A model generated the notes under the pieces. The model saw nothing but the letters and a program-made list of their open reading frames with translations, did no database searches and was not told the origin of the DNA. The position numbers and the translations under genes are program-made. A stretch of DNA of 64,000 nt from Bacteroidales bacterium. Lineage in GTDB: Bacteria; Bacteroidota; Bacteroidia; Bacteroidales; F082. This document shows positions 27,442 to 38,211 of the stretch, one piece after another. The stretch is taken from positions 62,001 through 126,000 of the forward strand of contig JAFYNJ010000017.1 in the NCBI GenBank assembly GCA_017549805.1. The letters run 5' to 3'. Position 1 is the first letter of the stretch. Each line of letters begins with the position of its first letter.

Positions 27442-28689
27442 CTAGAACACTTTCTTGCGCTTTAGATAAAATGTAACTGGGACCTCTTCGCCCTGCTGGG
27501 TGATGCTGGTTCCTTTCAGTTCCATCTTGTTGTGAGAGGCATCGAGACGGACATGCCGTGCGTTCCTGGGATTCATCTTTCCGTTGGCTCTATTATAATT
27601 CAGCAAATCCTCCTTGTATCCTTTGGCCCAGTTGTCACAAAGGTCTTGTTTCCCAGTCGTGGCAATCAGGTTGCTGACATCCATATCCACCCCAATCGCA
27701 TCCAAATCAGCCACACGGATCAACGAATCCCCTTCCAGTGTCCAAGTTCCTTCTTCGGTAACACTGATTTTTACCTTTCCTTTTGCAAAAGGAAGATTGA
27801 CAGCGGATAAAGTGTAAGTGACGAAGGAATAGCTGTGGTCTTTGCGGAATTCCCATACCAATGAATTCTCTTCCGTTGATGAGATTTCCCAAGAACCTAT
27901 TAGCATCTTCTCTGTCAAGGCAATACCGCTTTGGTTGATGCTGTTTACATAGTTTTCCAGTTCTTCGTCGGTGATACTCATCAGGAATTTGTTCTCGTCA
28001 TTCATCTGTGTCCAGGTCTCAATCAGTTCGACAAGCGCATTCAACCGCCAAGGGGTATAATCAATGTAATTCTTGATGTGATCGTCATTCAATTGATCCT
28101 TCAAGAAATCCCGCAGCACAGCATTGGTTTGGTCAACAAATTCTTCCAGGCTTACGTTGCTGTTGTCGATCTGCAATTCTTCCAACTCTCTCATGGAGAT
28201 TGGTTTGAGCCATAGGATGGATTTGTTCTGCATATCCTGAAAGGCTTGGCGCTCAAAATAGAAGGACTGGACATTGTCAATGAACTTCATGCTTCCCAGA
28301 TTCTGCCATGTTTCGGGACTGCTGTGGAAGATTTTTTCCTTTGACATGTCGAAACGGAAATCCTGGTCGTCTGAGGTGATGAATGCAATTGCCTTATAAA
28401 GTGTGTCGTATGGCACGGAGTTAGACTGGTCGAGCTGTTCCTTGGTAAACAACATGGCTTCGTACAGCGTTTCCGTCTGCTCTTTCAGTGTTTTTAAGCT
28501 TTGGACAGATTCATCAATGTCATGGATCACCATCATGGCCGTCAGACGCTGTGCCTGTTCCTTTTTCCTGTTCTCTATCCTATGGCTGACAGCAAAGGTC
28601 AAACCCACACCGATGGCCGTTCCCATAACGCTGATGAGAAACTGCATCCACCATGCTTTATTTGATTTCTTTTTCTTTTCCTTGTTCAT
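27442..28689 (-). CDS. Single-pass membrane protein of unknown function
   Basis: 415 residues. A basic N-terminal tail (MNKEKKKKSNKAWWMQ) precedes one hydrophobic helix (FLISVMGTAIGVGLTFAV) and a coiled-coil-like region (ENRKKEQAQRLTAMMVIHDI). A later part (LIGSWEISSTEENSLVWEFR to GDSLIRVADLD) looks like a lipocalin-type barrel. Not a family I can name with confidence; Bacteroidetes have many such anchored proteins (DUF6090-like). Same strand as the following unknown gene, 32 nt from it. Confidence 0.65.
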   Translation of the reverse strand: MNKEKKKKSNKAWWMQFLISVMGTAIGVGLTFAVSHRIENRKKEQAQRLTAMMVIHDIDESVQSLKTLKEQTETLYEAMLFTKEQLDQSNSVPYDTLYKAIAFITSDDQDFRFDMSKEKIFHSSPETWQNLGSMKFIDNVQSFYFERQAFQDMQNKSILWLKPISMRELEELQIDNSNVSLEEFVDQTNAVLRDFLKDQLNDDHIKNYIDYTPWRLNALVELIETWTQMNDENKFLMSITDEELENYVNSINQSGIALTEKMLIGSWEISSTEENSLVWEFRKDHSYSFVTYTLSAVNLPFAKGKVKISVTEEGTWTLEGDSLIRVADLDAIGVDMDVSNLIATTGKQDLCDNWAKGYKEDLLNYNRANGKMNPRNARHVRLDASHNKMELKGTSITQQGEEVPVTFYLKRKKVF

Positions 28690-28721
28690 TTTTTCTCTTC
28701 TTAAAGATTTAGCAATCAGAA

Positions 28722-29243
28722 CTATTTGAACTTGCCTTTAAGGATTCTATCCCTGATGCTCTTGACGGCGGGTTTGTAATACTCGATTTGCATGGCGACG
28801 AGGGTGCGTTTCAGCTCATCCATCAAGTCGGGATAGAATTGGCAGATACGGAAAGCCAGTTTCATACAAATTGACTGGATGCCGGGAAATTCCTCAACGT
28901 CCATCATGTGTTCAAAACAGAAATCCAAGAAGTCGGCGCGTAGATCTTCTTCGTTCATCTTCAACCTTTCAATAAGATTCAGTGACAACCTTCTCACGGA
29001 GGAATTATCCGTTGTCATAGCCAAGTCGATGAGCTCTTCACGCATCCCTTGAAGCGCCGATAATTCTTGGTCGGTGCCTTTGGTCAGCGCCCATAACGCA
29101 CTCCTTGCCACACGGTAATCTTCGTGGTTCATGAATTGCCGGGCAAAGCCCACCAAGTCATCCTCCTGTTTTACCACTTGGTAAACAGCCTGGGCCTCCG
29201 CTTCGCCAAAGGAGTCTTTTAATATTTCGGGGGTAATTTCCAT
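28722..29243 (-). CDS. Unknown helical protein, possibly HEAT-like
   Basis: 173 residues, almost all helical by composition, no signal peptide. Repeating helix pairs (DYRVARSALWALTKGTDQEL, SVRRLSLNLIERLK) suggest an armadillo/HEAT-type solenoid. Function unknown. First gene of a likely two-gene operon with the membrane protein downstream. Confidence 0.6.
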   Translation of the reverse strand: MEITPEILKDSFGEAEAQAVYQVVKQEDDLVGFARQFMNHEDYRVARSALWALTKGTDQELSALQGMREELIDLAMTTDNSSVRRLSLNLIERLKMNEEDLRADFLDFCFEHMMDVEEFPGIQSICMKLAFRICQFYPDLMDELKRTLVAMQIEYYKPAVKSIRDRILKGKFK

Positions 29244-29259
29244 GACTTATTTCAAGATG

Positions 29260-29267
29260 CAAAGATA
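29260..29267 (-). promoter_or_regulatory. -7 promoter element of the 28.7-29.2 kb gene
   Basis: TATCTTTG on the minus strand, 16 nt before the ATG at 29243. Confidence 0.65.
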
Positions 29268-29290
29268 GACAACTTATAATGATTTTGTCG

Positions 29291-29298
29291 TATTTTTG
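29291..29298 (+). promoter_or_regulatory. -7-like element with no full gene after it
   Basis: TATTTTTG on the plus strand. What follows is only a GTG-started frame of 17 codons (29319-29372, VKVKKILDLQYAISSIP) ending in TAA, then the separate promoter of the acetyltransferase. It could be a gene remnant, a leader peptide or a chance match. Confidence 0.35.
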
Positions 29299-29400
29299 CG
29301 TTCCTTAACTTTTCAACCGTGAAAGTGAAAAAGATATTGGATTTACAATATGCCATATCATCTATTCCTTAATGAATATTATAATTTGATGACATTTCGT

Positions 29401-29408
29401 TAGCTTTG
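29401..29408 (+). promoter_or_regulatory. -7 promoter element of the GNAT gene
   Basis: TAGCTTTG only 4 nt before the ATG at 29413, suggesting a leaderless or nearly leaderless transcript. Confidence 0.55.
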
Positions 29409-29412
29409 CAGC

Positions 29413-29928
29413 ATGGAAACAGATAGAATTTTACTTCGCCCCTGGCGCGAGAGCGATGCCGAGGCGTTATTCAAATATGCCAGCGATCCCGATGTGGGTC
29501 CCCGCGCTGGTTGGCCACCGCATAAGAGCGTGGAAGAAAGCTTGGAGATTATCCGCACCGTATTCCATAATGACACCAATTGGGCTATTGAACTCAAAGC
29601 TACAGGCGAGGCTATTGGTGCCATTGGCTACGGCCCTTCTTGCGACTGCAACCTCCCCACCCGAGAAGGCGAGCCCTTGTGTGGCTATTGGATTGCCAAG
29701 CCCTATTGGAACCAAGGCATCTGCACGGAAGCCCTAAGGTTGATGTTGGATCACATCCGAAAGGCCACCGAAATCAAGTCGCTTATCAGTGGCCATTTCA
29801 TCGACAATCCAGCCTCAGGCCGAGTGATGGAAAAATGCGGCTTCGTGCCTACAGGCGAGACCTGCATCGACGAAAGCCAATACCAAGGCAAGGACAGGCC
29901 GATTCGAGTATTGAGATTAATCCTATAA
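29413..29928 (+). CDS. GNAT-family N-acetyltransferase (RimJ/RimL type)
   Basis: 171 residues. TDRILLRPWRESDAEALFKY is the RimJ/RimL-type start; PLCGYWIAKPYWNQGICTEA gives the acetyl-CoA-binding region; SGHFIDNPASGRVMEKCGF is the C-terminal motif. Transfers an acetyl group from acetyl-CoA, probably to an amino group; the substrate cannot be told. bcp follows 10 nt downstream. Confidence 0.9.
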   Translation: METDRILLRPWRESDAEALFKYASDPDVGPRAGWPPHKSVEESLEIIRTVFHNDTNWAIELKATGEAIGAIGYGPSCDCNLPTREGEPLCGYWIAKPYWNQGICTEALRLMLDHIRKATEIKSLISGHFIDNPASGRVMEKCGFVPTGETCIDESQYQGKDRPIRVLRLIL

Positions 29929-29938
29929 TGAAATAATC

Positions 29939-30385
29939 ATGTTAGAAAAAGGAACAAAAGCCCCTTATTTCGAGGGTAAGGATGAAAACGGAAACACCGT
30001 GAAACTTACCGACTTCGCAGGAAAGAAACTGGTGCTATACTTCTATCCCAAGGACAGCACTCCAGGCTGTACCGCAGAAGCCTGCGACCTGCGCGACAAT
30101 TATGAGCGTTTCCTTGCACTTGGCTACAACGTATTGGGCGTCAGCCGCGACAGTGCCGCATCGCATCAGCGTTTCATCGCAAAATACGAGCTGCCTTTCC
30201 ATCTGATCGCCGACACCGATCTCACTATCCTGAAGGCTTACGAAGCTTGGGGCGAAAAGAAAATGTACGGCAAAGTGACGGAAGGCACACTACGCACCAC
30301 CTACATCATCGATGAGAACGGCATCATCATTGACGCCATCGCAAAAGTGGATACCAAGAACCACACTGCTCAACTGCTAAAATAG
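29939..30385 (+). CDS. bcp: Thioredoxin-dependent thiol peroxidase (Bcp/PrxQ)
   Basis: 148 residues. YFYPKDSTPGCTAEACDLRD carries the peroxidatic cysteine and, five residues later, the resolving cysteine, as in the Bcp alpha2-type. Reduces peroxides at the expense of thioredoxin. Convergent with pyrG, 5 nt apart. Confidence 0.95.
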   Translation: MLEKGTKAPYFEGKDENGNTVKLTDFAGKKLVLYFYPKDSTPGCTAEACDLRDNYERFLALGYNVLGVSRDSAASHQRFIAKYELPFHLIADTDLTILKAYEAWGEKKMYGKVTEGTLRTTYIIDENGIIIDAIAKVDTKNHTAQLLK

Positions 30386-30390
30386 TCAGA

Positions 30391-31992
30391 TTAACCGTTA
30401 ATGCATGCCTTCACGAAATCCATGAACAACGGGTGAGGATGCAGCACCGTGGAGGAATACTCGGGATGGAACTGGGTGCCGATGTACCAACGTAAGTTCG
30501 GGATCTCCACAATTTCCACAAGGTTGGCCTCAGGGTTGATGCCCACGCATTGCATCCCGTGACTTTGGAACTCATCGAGGTAACGGTTGTTGAATTCATA
30601 ACGGTGGCGATGCCTTTCCTTGATGAGGCTTTGCTCACCGTATGCCTTCCAAGTACGGCTGCCCTTGACCAGCTCGCAGTCGTAGGCACCCAAACGCATG
30701 GTACCACCCATCTGGGTGATGTTTTTCTGTTCCTCCATCATGTCAATGACATTGTGGGGTGTCCTCACGTCCATCTCACTGCTGTTGGCATCGGCATATC
30801 CTAACACATTGCGGGCAAACTCGATGACCATCATTTGCATGCCGAGACAGACGCCAAAGGTCGGGATGTCGTGTGTTCTCGTGTATTCGGCGGCGATGAT
30901 CTTGCCCTCAATGCCGCGCTGGCCAAAACCGGGACAGATGACGATGCCCGCCATGCCATCCAGCTTCTCACCGACGTTCTCTCGGGTAATGAACTCACTA
31001 TTAATAAAATGCGTCTTCACCTTGCGGTCGTTGTATGTGCCTGCATGGGCAAGGCTCTCCAAAATGCTCTTGTAGGCATCCTGCAAATCATATTTACCCA
31101 CAATTCCGATGTTCACAATCTCGGTAGCATTCTTACGGCGTTCAAGGAAGTTGCGCCATGGTCCCAGTTCAGGTGTGGGTCCAACTTCCATGCCCATCTT
31201 CTTGAGGATGATGGCATCAAGGTTTTGGCGCTGCATATTGACCGGAACTTCATAAATGCTTGGTAGGTCTTGGCTTTGGATGACGGCTTCCATCTCCACA
31301 TTGCAGAAATGGGCCACCTTCATACGAATCTCGTCACTCAGGTTGTGCTCGGTGCGCAACACCAAAACATCGGGTTGGATGCCTTGTCCCTGCAGTTGCT
31401 TCACACTGGTCTGGGTAGGTTTAGTTTTGAGTTCTCCTGCGGCAGCGAGATAGGGCACATAGGTAAGGTGTATGTTCAAGGCTTTGCGCGAGCCCAACTC
31501 CCACCTCAGTTGTCGGATAGCCTCAATGTAAGGCAGACCTTCAATGTCGCCGATGGTACCACCTATTTCGGTGATGACGAAGTCGAAATGTTCCTTGGTG
31601 GCATTCAGCAGAATCCTTCGCTTGATCTCATCAGTAATGTGAGGCACCACTTGGATGGTCTTACCGAGATAGTCGCCTCGACGCTCACGCTCGATGACGC
31701 TGAGATAGATACGACCCGTGGTTACGCTGTTGTCGCGAGTGGTCTGGATGCCCGTGAAGCGCTCATAGTGGCCCAGATCGAGATCGGTTTCGAACCCATC
31801 GGCGGTGACATAGCACTCGCCATGTTCGTATGGGTTCAAAGTACCTGGATCCACATTGATGTAAGGATCGAATTTTTGGATGGTGATCTTATAGCCGCGA
31901 GCTTGGAGCAGTTTGCCGATAGAGGCCGAGATGATGCCCTTTCCCAATGAAGAGGTCACACCTCCCGTGATGAAGATGTATCTAGTTTCCAT
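30391..31992 (-). CDS. pyrG: CTP synthase
   Basis: 533 residues from the ATG at 31992 (METRYIFITGGVTSSLGKGI), the normal PyrG start; a start 30 nt upstream adds a prefix not found in the family. The synthetase P-loop is GGVTSSLGKG and the glutaminase nucleophile is in FGVCLGMQMM, with the His-Glu pair in GTQFHPEYSS. Makes CTP from UTP, ATP and glutamine. Confidence 0.97.
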   Translation of the reverse strand: METRYIFITGGVTSSLGKGIISASIGKLLQARGYKITIQKFDPYINVDPGTLNPYEHGECYVTADGFETDLDLGHYERFTGIQTTRDNSVTTGRIYLSVIERERRGDYLGKTIQVVPHITDEIKRRILLNATKEHFDFVITEIGGTIGDIEGLPYIEAIRQLRWELGSRKALNIHLTYVPYLAAAGELKTKPTQTSVKQLQGQGIQPDVLVLRTEHNLSDEIRMKVAHFCNVEMEAVIQSQDLPSIYEVPVNMQRQNLDAIILKKMGMEVGPTPELGPWRNFLERRKNATEIVNIGIVGKYDLQDAYKSILESLAHAGTYNDRKVKTHFINSEFITRENVGEKLDGMAGIVICPGFGQRGIEGKIIAAEYTRTHDIPTFGVCLGMQMMVIEFARNVLGYADANSSEMDVRTPHNVIDMMEEQKNITQMGGTMRLGAYDCELVKGSRTWKAYGEQSLIKERHRHRYEFNNRYLDEFQSHGMQCVGINPEANLVEIVEIPNLRWYIGTQFHPEYSSTVLHPHPLFMDFVKACING

Positions 31993-32019
31993 AGTGCCAA
32001 AAATTGGAAAAACAAGCCG

Positions 32020-32027
32020 CAAAAATA
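32020..32027 (-). promoter_or_regulatory. -7 promoter element of pyrG
   Basis: TATTTTTG on the minus strand, 27 nt before the ATG at 31992. Confidence 0.6.
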
Positions 32028-32047
32028 ATTAATTCCTTTTATTATCG

Positions 32048-32055
32048 TATCTTTG
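32048..32055 (+). promoter_or_regulatory. -7 promoter element of the sdhCAB operon
   Basis: TATCTTTG, 19 nt before the sdhC ATG at 32075. It lies back to back with the pyrG promoter. Confidence 0.7.
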
Positions 32056-32074
32056 CACTCAAATTTTCCTCGGT

Positions 32075-32722
32075 ATGAATCTTCCTAAAATACACTCCAT
32101 CAGCAAGAAGATCCTTGTGGCGCTGTTGGGTGCTTTCCTCAGTATCTTTCTGCTGTTTCATGCCAGCGCCAACCTCTGCATCTTACGCAACGACGGTGGC
32201 GAATGGTATAATGCCTTTTGCGATTTCATGGGCACCAACTATGTGGTGAAAGTCTTTGAAATCATCCTGTTAGGTGCCTTATTGCTTCACATCGCCTTAA
32301 CGCTTTGGCTTGCCTTCACCAACAAGATGGCACGACCCAAAGGATACCATAAGCCCCAACGCACCAAGACCCATACTGGCTCCAAACTGCAAGTTTGGAC
32401 AGGTATTCTGCTCTTGGCGGGACTGTTGTTACATTTCACCGATTTCTTCTTCGTCAAACTTGGATGGATTGACGGCAACCTCAACTTCTACCAACAGGCA
32501 CGTGCCAAATTCCAAATTCCCCATATCGCTATTGCCTATCTGGTTTTCTTCGTCATCGTTTGGTTCCACATGCGTCATGGTTTTGCTGCCATTTTCCAAA
32601 CCTTAGGTCTCTACAATTACAAATACGGAAAAGCCATCGAGGTCATCGCCATCCTATACGCCACGTTCATCTGCCTGATGTTCGCCTCCGTTGTCATCAC
32701 TACATTCCTTCAAGCCGCCTGA
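32075..32722 (+). CDS. sdhC: Succinate dehydrogenase/fumarate reductase cytochrome b subunit
   Basis: 215 residues with five membrane helices, the one-subunit di-heme type found in Bacteroidetes and epsilonproteobacteria. Heme-ligand histidines are plausible in [30 protein letters not shown] and VWFHMRHGF. Anchors SdhA and SdhB and exchanges electrons with menaquinone; in anaerobes this enzyme usually runs as a fumarate reductase. sdhA starts 1 nt after its stop. Confidence 0.93.
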   Translation: MNLPKIHSISKKILVALLGAFLSIFLLFHASANLCILRNDGGEWYNAFCDFMGTNYVVKVFEIILLGALLLHIALTLWLAFTNKMARPKGYHKPQRTKTHTGSKLQVWTGILLLAGLLLHFTDFFFVKLGWIDGNLNFYQQARAKFQIPHIAIAYLVFFVIVWFHMRHGFAAIFQTLGLYNYKYGKAIEVIAILYATFICLMFASVVITTFLQAA

Positions 32723-32723
32723 T

Positions 32724-34682
<1,959 letters not shown>

Positions 34683-34688
34683 ACAACC

Positions 34689-35489
34689 ATGAACTTCAAA
34701 CTCCATATTTGGCGTCAAGAATGCGCTAGGGCAAAAGGCCACTTTGAAACCTATGAAATTGACAACATCAGTCCCGATTGCTCATTTCTTGAAATGCTTG
34801 ACATCCTCAATGAGCAACTCATCACCGGCAAAACTCTCAACCCTAAACTCTCAACTCTAAACTCCCCCATCGCCCATCCCGTGTGCTTCGACAACGATTG
34901 TCGCGAGGGTATCTGCGGCATGTGCGGACTTTATATCAATGGCCGTCCCCATGGCAATGACGACGGCATTACTACCTGCCAGCTTCACATGCGTAAGTTC
35001 AACGATGGCGATGACATCTGGATCGAGCCTTGGCGCGCCAAAGCTTTCCCTGTCATTCGCGACCTCGTTGTGGACCGCTCAGCCCTGGACAAAATCATCC
35101 AAGCGGGAGGCTACATCAGCACTACCACGGGCGGAGTCCCAGACGCCAACACCATCCCTATTCCAAAACATAAGGCCGATATGGCTATGGATGCGGCTGC
35201 TTGCATCGGCTGCGGTGCTTGCGTGGCAGCCTGCAAGAATGCCAGTGCCATGCTGTTTGTAGGCGCCAAGGTCAGCCATCTGGCTTTGTTGCCCCAAGGC
35301 AAAATCGAGGCTGCCGACCGTGTGAAAAAGATGGTCAGCAAGATGGATGAGCTAGGCTTCGGTAGCTGTACCAACACTTACGCATGCGAGGCCGAGTGCC
35401 CCAAACTCATCAAGCGGCAGAACATCTCACGGCTCAATCGACAATGGATTGCTTCACTTTTCGGCCGTGATCGCAACTCTAAACTCTAA
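34689..35489 (+). CDS. sdhB: Succinate dehydrogenase/fumarate reductase iron-sulfur subunit
   Basis: 266 residues. The 2Fe-2S centre is at [19 protein letters not shown] with a later [20 protein letters not shown] binds 4Fe-4[15 protein letters not shown] completes the 3Fe-4S set. Passes electrons between flavin and heme. A degenerate four-unit heptamer array encodes residues about 49-58 ([10 protein letters not shown]), and a further array covers the stop codon, so the final NSKL is repeat-derived. Confidence 0.96.
   Translation: MNFKLHIWRQECARAKGHFETYEIDNISPDCSFLEMLDILNEQLITGKTLNPKLSTLNSPIAHPVCFDNDCREGICGMCGLYINGRPHGNDDGITTCQLHMRKFNDGDDIWIEPWRAKAFPVIRDLVVDRSALDKIIQAGGYISTTTGGVPDANTIPIPKHKADMAMDAAACIGCGACVAACKNASAMLFVGAKVSHLALLPQGKIEAADRVKKMVSKMDELGFGSCTNTYACEAECPKLIKRQNISRLNRQWIASLFGRDRNSKL
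34834..34861 (+). repeat. Heptamer array, four units, inside sdhB
   Basis: CTCTCAA, CCCTAAA, CTCTCAA, CTCTAAA; 28 nt, in frame, ahead of the first iron-sulfur motif. Confidence 0.88.
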
Positions 35490-35497
35490 ACTTTCAG
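35477..35497 (+). repeat. Heptamer array across the sdhB and comM stop codons
   Basis: CTCTAAA, CTCTAAA, CTTTCAG, followed by CTCCCC. The sdhB TAA (35487-35489) and the convergent comM TGA (35494-35496) both lie inside. Confidence 0.8.
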
Positions 35498-37026
35498 CTC
35501 CCCCAATTGTCCCGATCCAGACTCCTATAATTAATAGCTTCGGCTAGGTGTCCCGACTGGATGCATTCGCTACCGTCGAGGTCGGCTATGGTACGCGCCA
35601 CTTTTAAGATGCGGTCGTATGCTCGAGCAGAAAGTCCCAATCGGTTCATGGCATTGCGAAGCGCCTCTTGGCCGTGTGAATCCAGCACACAGTATTTCTG
35701 AAGCAACGATGTCGTCATCTGGGCATTGGAGTGTATCTCGGGATAGTCTTTGTAACGTTCTTCTTGGATCTTGCGTGCCCTAACCACACGTTTTCGAACT
35801 TCTTCGCTTGGTTCTCCTCTCCTCGTGTCCGACAACTCATTATACGGGACCGGCAAAACCTCTACATGTAAGTCAATACGATCCATCAAAGGTCCCGAAA
35901 TCTTGTTCAGATATTTCTGCACCTCGCCCGGTTTGCACACACACTCACGGTCGGGATGGTTGTAGTAGCCGCAGGGACAGGGATTCATGGCCGCTACCAG
36001 CATGAAGTTGGCTGGAAAACGCACCGACATCTTGGCGCGAGAGATAGTTATTTCGCGGTCTTCCATGGGTTGTCTTAAAATTTCCAGCGTATGCCGCTGT
36101 ATTTCTGGAACTTCGTCAAGAAAAAGCACCCCGTTATGTGCCAGTGAAATTTCCCCAGGCTGAGGGAACGAGCCGCCTCCACAAAGGCCCGCGTCGGAGA
36201 TGGAATGGTGGGGACTACGGAAAGGCCGTGTGGTTAACAATGTCTTGTTATTACCCATCATGCCCGCAACAGAGTAAATCTTGGTTGTCTCCAAGGCTTC
36301 CGCCAGCGTCATGGGCGGCAAGATGCTCGGTAGTCGCTTGGCCAACATGGTCTTTCCCGAGCCCGGGCTTCCAATGAGGAGTACGTTATGTGAACCCGCT
36401 GCAGCAATCTCCAACGCCCTCTTTATGCTTTCTTGGCCTTTTACATCTTGGAAATCGAATGCATAGACATCGTCATGCACCAACAAGTCCATATCAATTC
36501 GCTCGGGTTCAATTTGCTTTTCCCCATTTAGGAAATCGACCACCTCCGAAAGGTCTTCGACACCGATTACATCAATGCCATCAACGATTGCAGCTTCTTT
36601 TGCGTTCTCCTTGGGGATAACAATCCCCTTGAAGCCATCCGCCTTCGCCTTGATGGCCATGGGCAGCACCCCTTTGATAGGATTCACGGTACCATCCAAC
36701 GACAACTCACCCATGATTACGTATTGGTCCAATAGCGACGCGTCCACCTGATCAGAGACCGCCATGATACCGATTGCCAATGCCAAGTCGTATGCTGAAC
36801 CTTCCTTGCGAATGTCAGCCGGCGCCATGTTAATGGTAATGCGTTTCTTCGGGAACTTGTATCCCAGGTTTGAAAATGAAGCGATGATGCGTTGTTGACT
36901 CTCTTTCACCGCACTGTCGGGAAGACCCACTAGAAAAAACTGGATTCCTTTGTCAGAATTAACTTCTATAGTAACTATTATTGCATTGATGCCAATAATA
37001 GCACATCCGAATGTTTTTGTTAACAT
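35494..37026 (-). CDS. comM: Mg-chelatase-like AAA+ ATPase of the ComM/YifB family
   Basis: 510 residues. The N-terminal part is a Lon-protease-like fold (VGLPDSAVKESQQRI). Residues about 210-360 form the ATPase with Walker A GSPGSGKTMLAKRLP and Walker B LFLDEVPE; MNPCPCGYYNHPDREC is the conserved zinc-like loop. ComM is a branch-migration helicase aiding integration of foreign DNA during natural transformation. The C-terminal codons lie in a heptamer array shared with sdhB. Confidence 0.93.
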   Translation of the reverse strand: MLTKTFGCAIIGINAIIVTIEVNSDKGIQFFLVGLPDSAVKESQQRIIASFSNLGYKFPKKRITINMAPADIRKEGSAYDLALAIGIMAVSDQVDASLLDQYVIMGELSLDGTVNPIKGVLPMAIKAKADGFKGIVIPKENAKEAAIVDGIDVIGVEDLSEVVDFLNGEKQIEPERIDMDLLVHDDVYAFDFQDVKGQESIKRALEIAAAGSHNVLLIGSPGSGKTMLAKRLPSILPPMTLAEALETTKIYSVAGMMGNNKTLLTTRPFRSPHHSISDAGLCGGGSFPQPGEISLAHNGVLFLDEVPEIQRHTLEILRQPMEDREITISRAKMSVRFPANFMLVAAMNPCPCGYYNHPDRECVCKPGEVQKYLNKISGPLMDRIDLHVEVLPVPYNELSDTRRGEPSEEVRKRVVRARKIQEERYKDYPEIHSNAQMTTSLLQKYCVLDSHGQEALRNAMNRLGLSARAYDRILKVARTIADLDGSECIQSGHLAEAINYRSLDRDNWGS

Positions 37027-37050
37027 AGCATTATTTATTTATTACGGCAA

Positions 37051-37058
37051 CAAAGATA
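37051..37058 (-). promoter_or_regulatory. -7 promoter element of comM
   Basis: TATCTTTG on the minus strand, 24 nt before the ATG at 37026. Confidence 0.65.
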
Positions 37059-37100
37059 TATGAAATTTTTATATATTGTTACCATAATCATAAATAATCG

Positions 37101-38114
37101 CTATTTTTTCGGTTTATAGCCTGATTCTTGGAAGATTCCCTGCAAATCCGTGTCCTTCATCAAATCCTGCAACCTCACATCATGCGACCCCATGTATGAA
37201 CGAACGATATGCAGTCCCAGAAACTCGCCAAGACGAGGAGGGGCCTCGTGGCTGTATTCGTTCGTAAAGGGACCGTCGGCAAAGAAAGTACGGAACAAAT
37301 CATACTCCGTTGCATACAAACGTTGGTTGCCCACGATATCCGCCCAAAGGTTTCCCTCGTTCTCAACGGCCCAGTCCAACTGTCTCTTCGTGTAGCCGAA
37401 CAATACTTCATCTGGGATGGAAGGATACATGGCCTCCATGAAATAGTACATCTTGCCAGCGTCTATCATTTCTTCCAACAGGTTGGTCTGCTTTCGTCCT
37501 TGGCAAATATAGGTTTGATGCAATTGTTGCGCAAGATCCCTTGCAATACCCAATCGGCATGTGCGTTCCGCACGATATCTCGGCATACCGATCCGCTCAT
37601 AGATGGCATCTCCGTCCAAATACCAATCGAGGGAAATCACCAGGCCATCATCGAAAAACATGATGGAAGGGCTTTCAGGGTCCACCCCGGAAACACAGGT
37701 ATAAACATGTTCGGGAAGATCTATTTCAGGATAATAGTAGTTGAAATAACGATATACGGTACCGACAATGTTGCCAACCTCAGTTAAATCGGGATAGGCG
37801 TTTTTCACTTCACGGTACAAATGAACGCTCAGGGAATCAAGCACAAAATCCTTCAGGTACCTTACCGCTTCAGGATTGTTCAGGTCGCCATTTAGGAAAG
37901 GGCGGTAATCCGCCTGTATGGCCAGCAATTCCTGTTGAAACCGAGAAGTGTCCAAGGCGAAAAGCACATCCTCATAGCGGTCGAAGACCAATTGTGGTGC
38001 CGGATCTGTTTTGACATCCAGTTTTTTCTTGTATTCCAAGTTGCCGTCATCACAACTCACGAACAGCATTGCCAGCAATACCGACAAGCCTATTGAAGCC
38101 ATTGTTTTTCTCAT
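37101..38114 (-). CDS. gldB: GldB-like gliding-motility/type IX lipoprotein
   Basis: 337 residues from the ATG at 38114; a GTG six codons upstream lies on the -7 element and is unlikely. The lipobox is LLAMLFVSC. The body shows the GldB pattern: VFDRYEDVLFALDTSRFQQE near the start and PSIMFFDDGLVISLDWYLDG in the middle. GldB is needed for gliding and T9SS function in flavobacteria, where it is a membrane lipoprotein of unclear biochemical role. Assignment rests on overall pattern, so moderate confidence. Confidence 0.75.
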   Translation of the reverse strand: MRKTMASIGLSVLLAMLFVSCDDGNLEYKKKLDVKTDPAPQLVFDRYEDVLFALDTSRFQQELLAIQADYRPFLNGDLNNPEAVRYLKDFVLDSLSVHLYREVKNAYPDLTEVGNIVGTVYRYFNYYYPEIDLPEHVYTCVSGVDPESPSIMFFDDGLVISLDWYLDGDAIYERIGMPRYRAERTCRLGIARDLAQQLHQTYICQGRKQTNLLEEMIDAGKMYYFMEAMYPSIPDEVLFGYTKRQLDWAVENEGNLWADIVGNQRLYATEYDLFRTFFADGPFTNEYSHEAPPRLGEFLGLHIVRSYMGSHDVRLQDLMKDTDLQGIFQESGYKPKK

Positions 38115-38131
38115 GAACCATAAAAATTTCA

Positions 38132-38139
38132 CAAAAATA
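38132..38139 (-). promoter_or_regulatory. -7 promoter element of gldB
   Basis: TATTTTTG on the minus strand, 17 nt before the ATG at 38114. Confidence 0.6.
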
Positions 38140-38170
38140 TGAATAATTGATTTTCGAATAAAAAAAACCT

Positions 38171-38178
38171 TATATTTG
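38171..38178 (+). promoter_or_regulatory. -7 promoter element of the nucleoside phosphorylase gene
   Basis: TATATTTG, 33 nt before the ATG at 38212. Confidence 0.65.
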
Positions 38179-38211
38179 CATACTATTTTGACTAAATATA
38201 CCTTTTATAAA

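Noticed and set aside
31270..31950. 226-codon plus-strand frame opposite pyrG
   Set aside because: Antisense shadow of an unmistakable CTP synthase.
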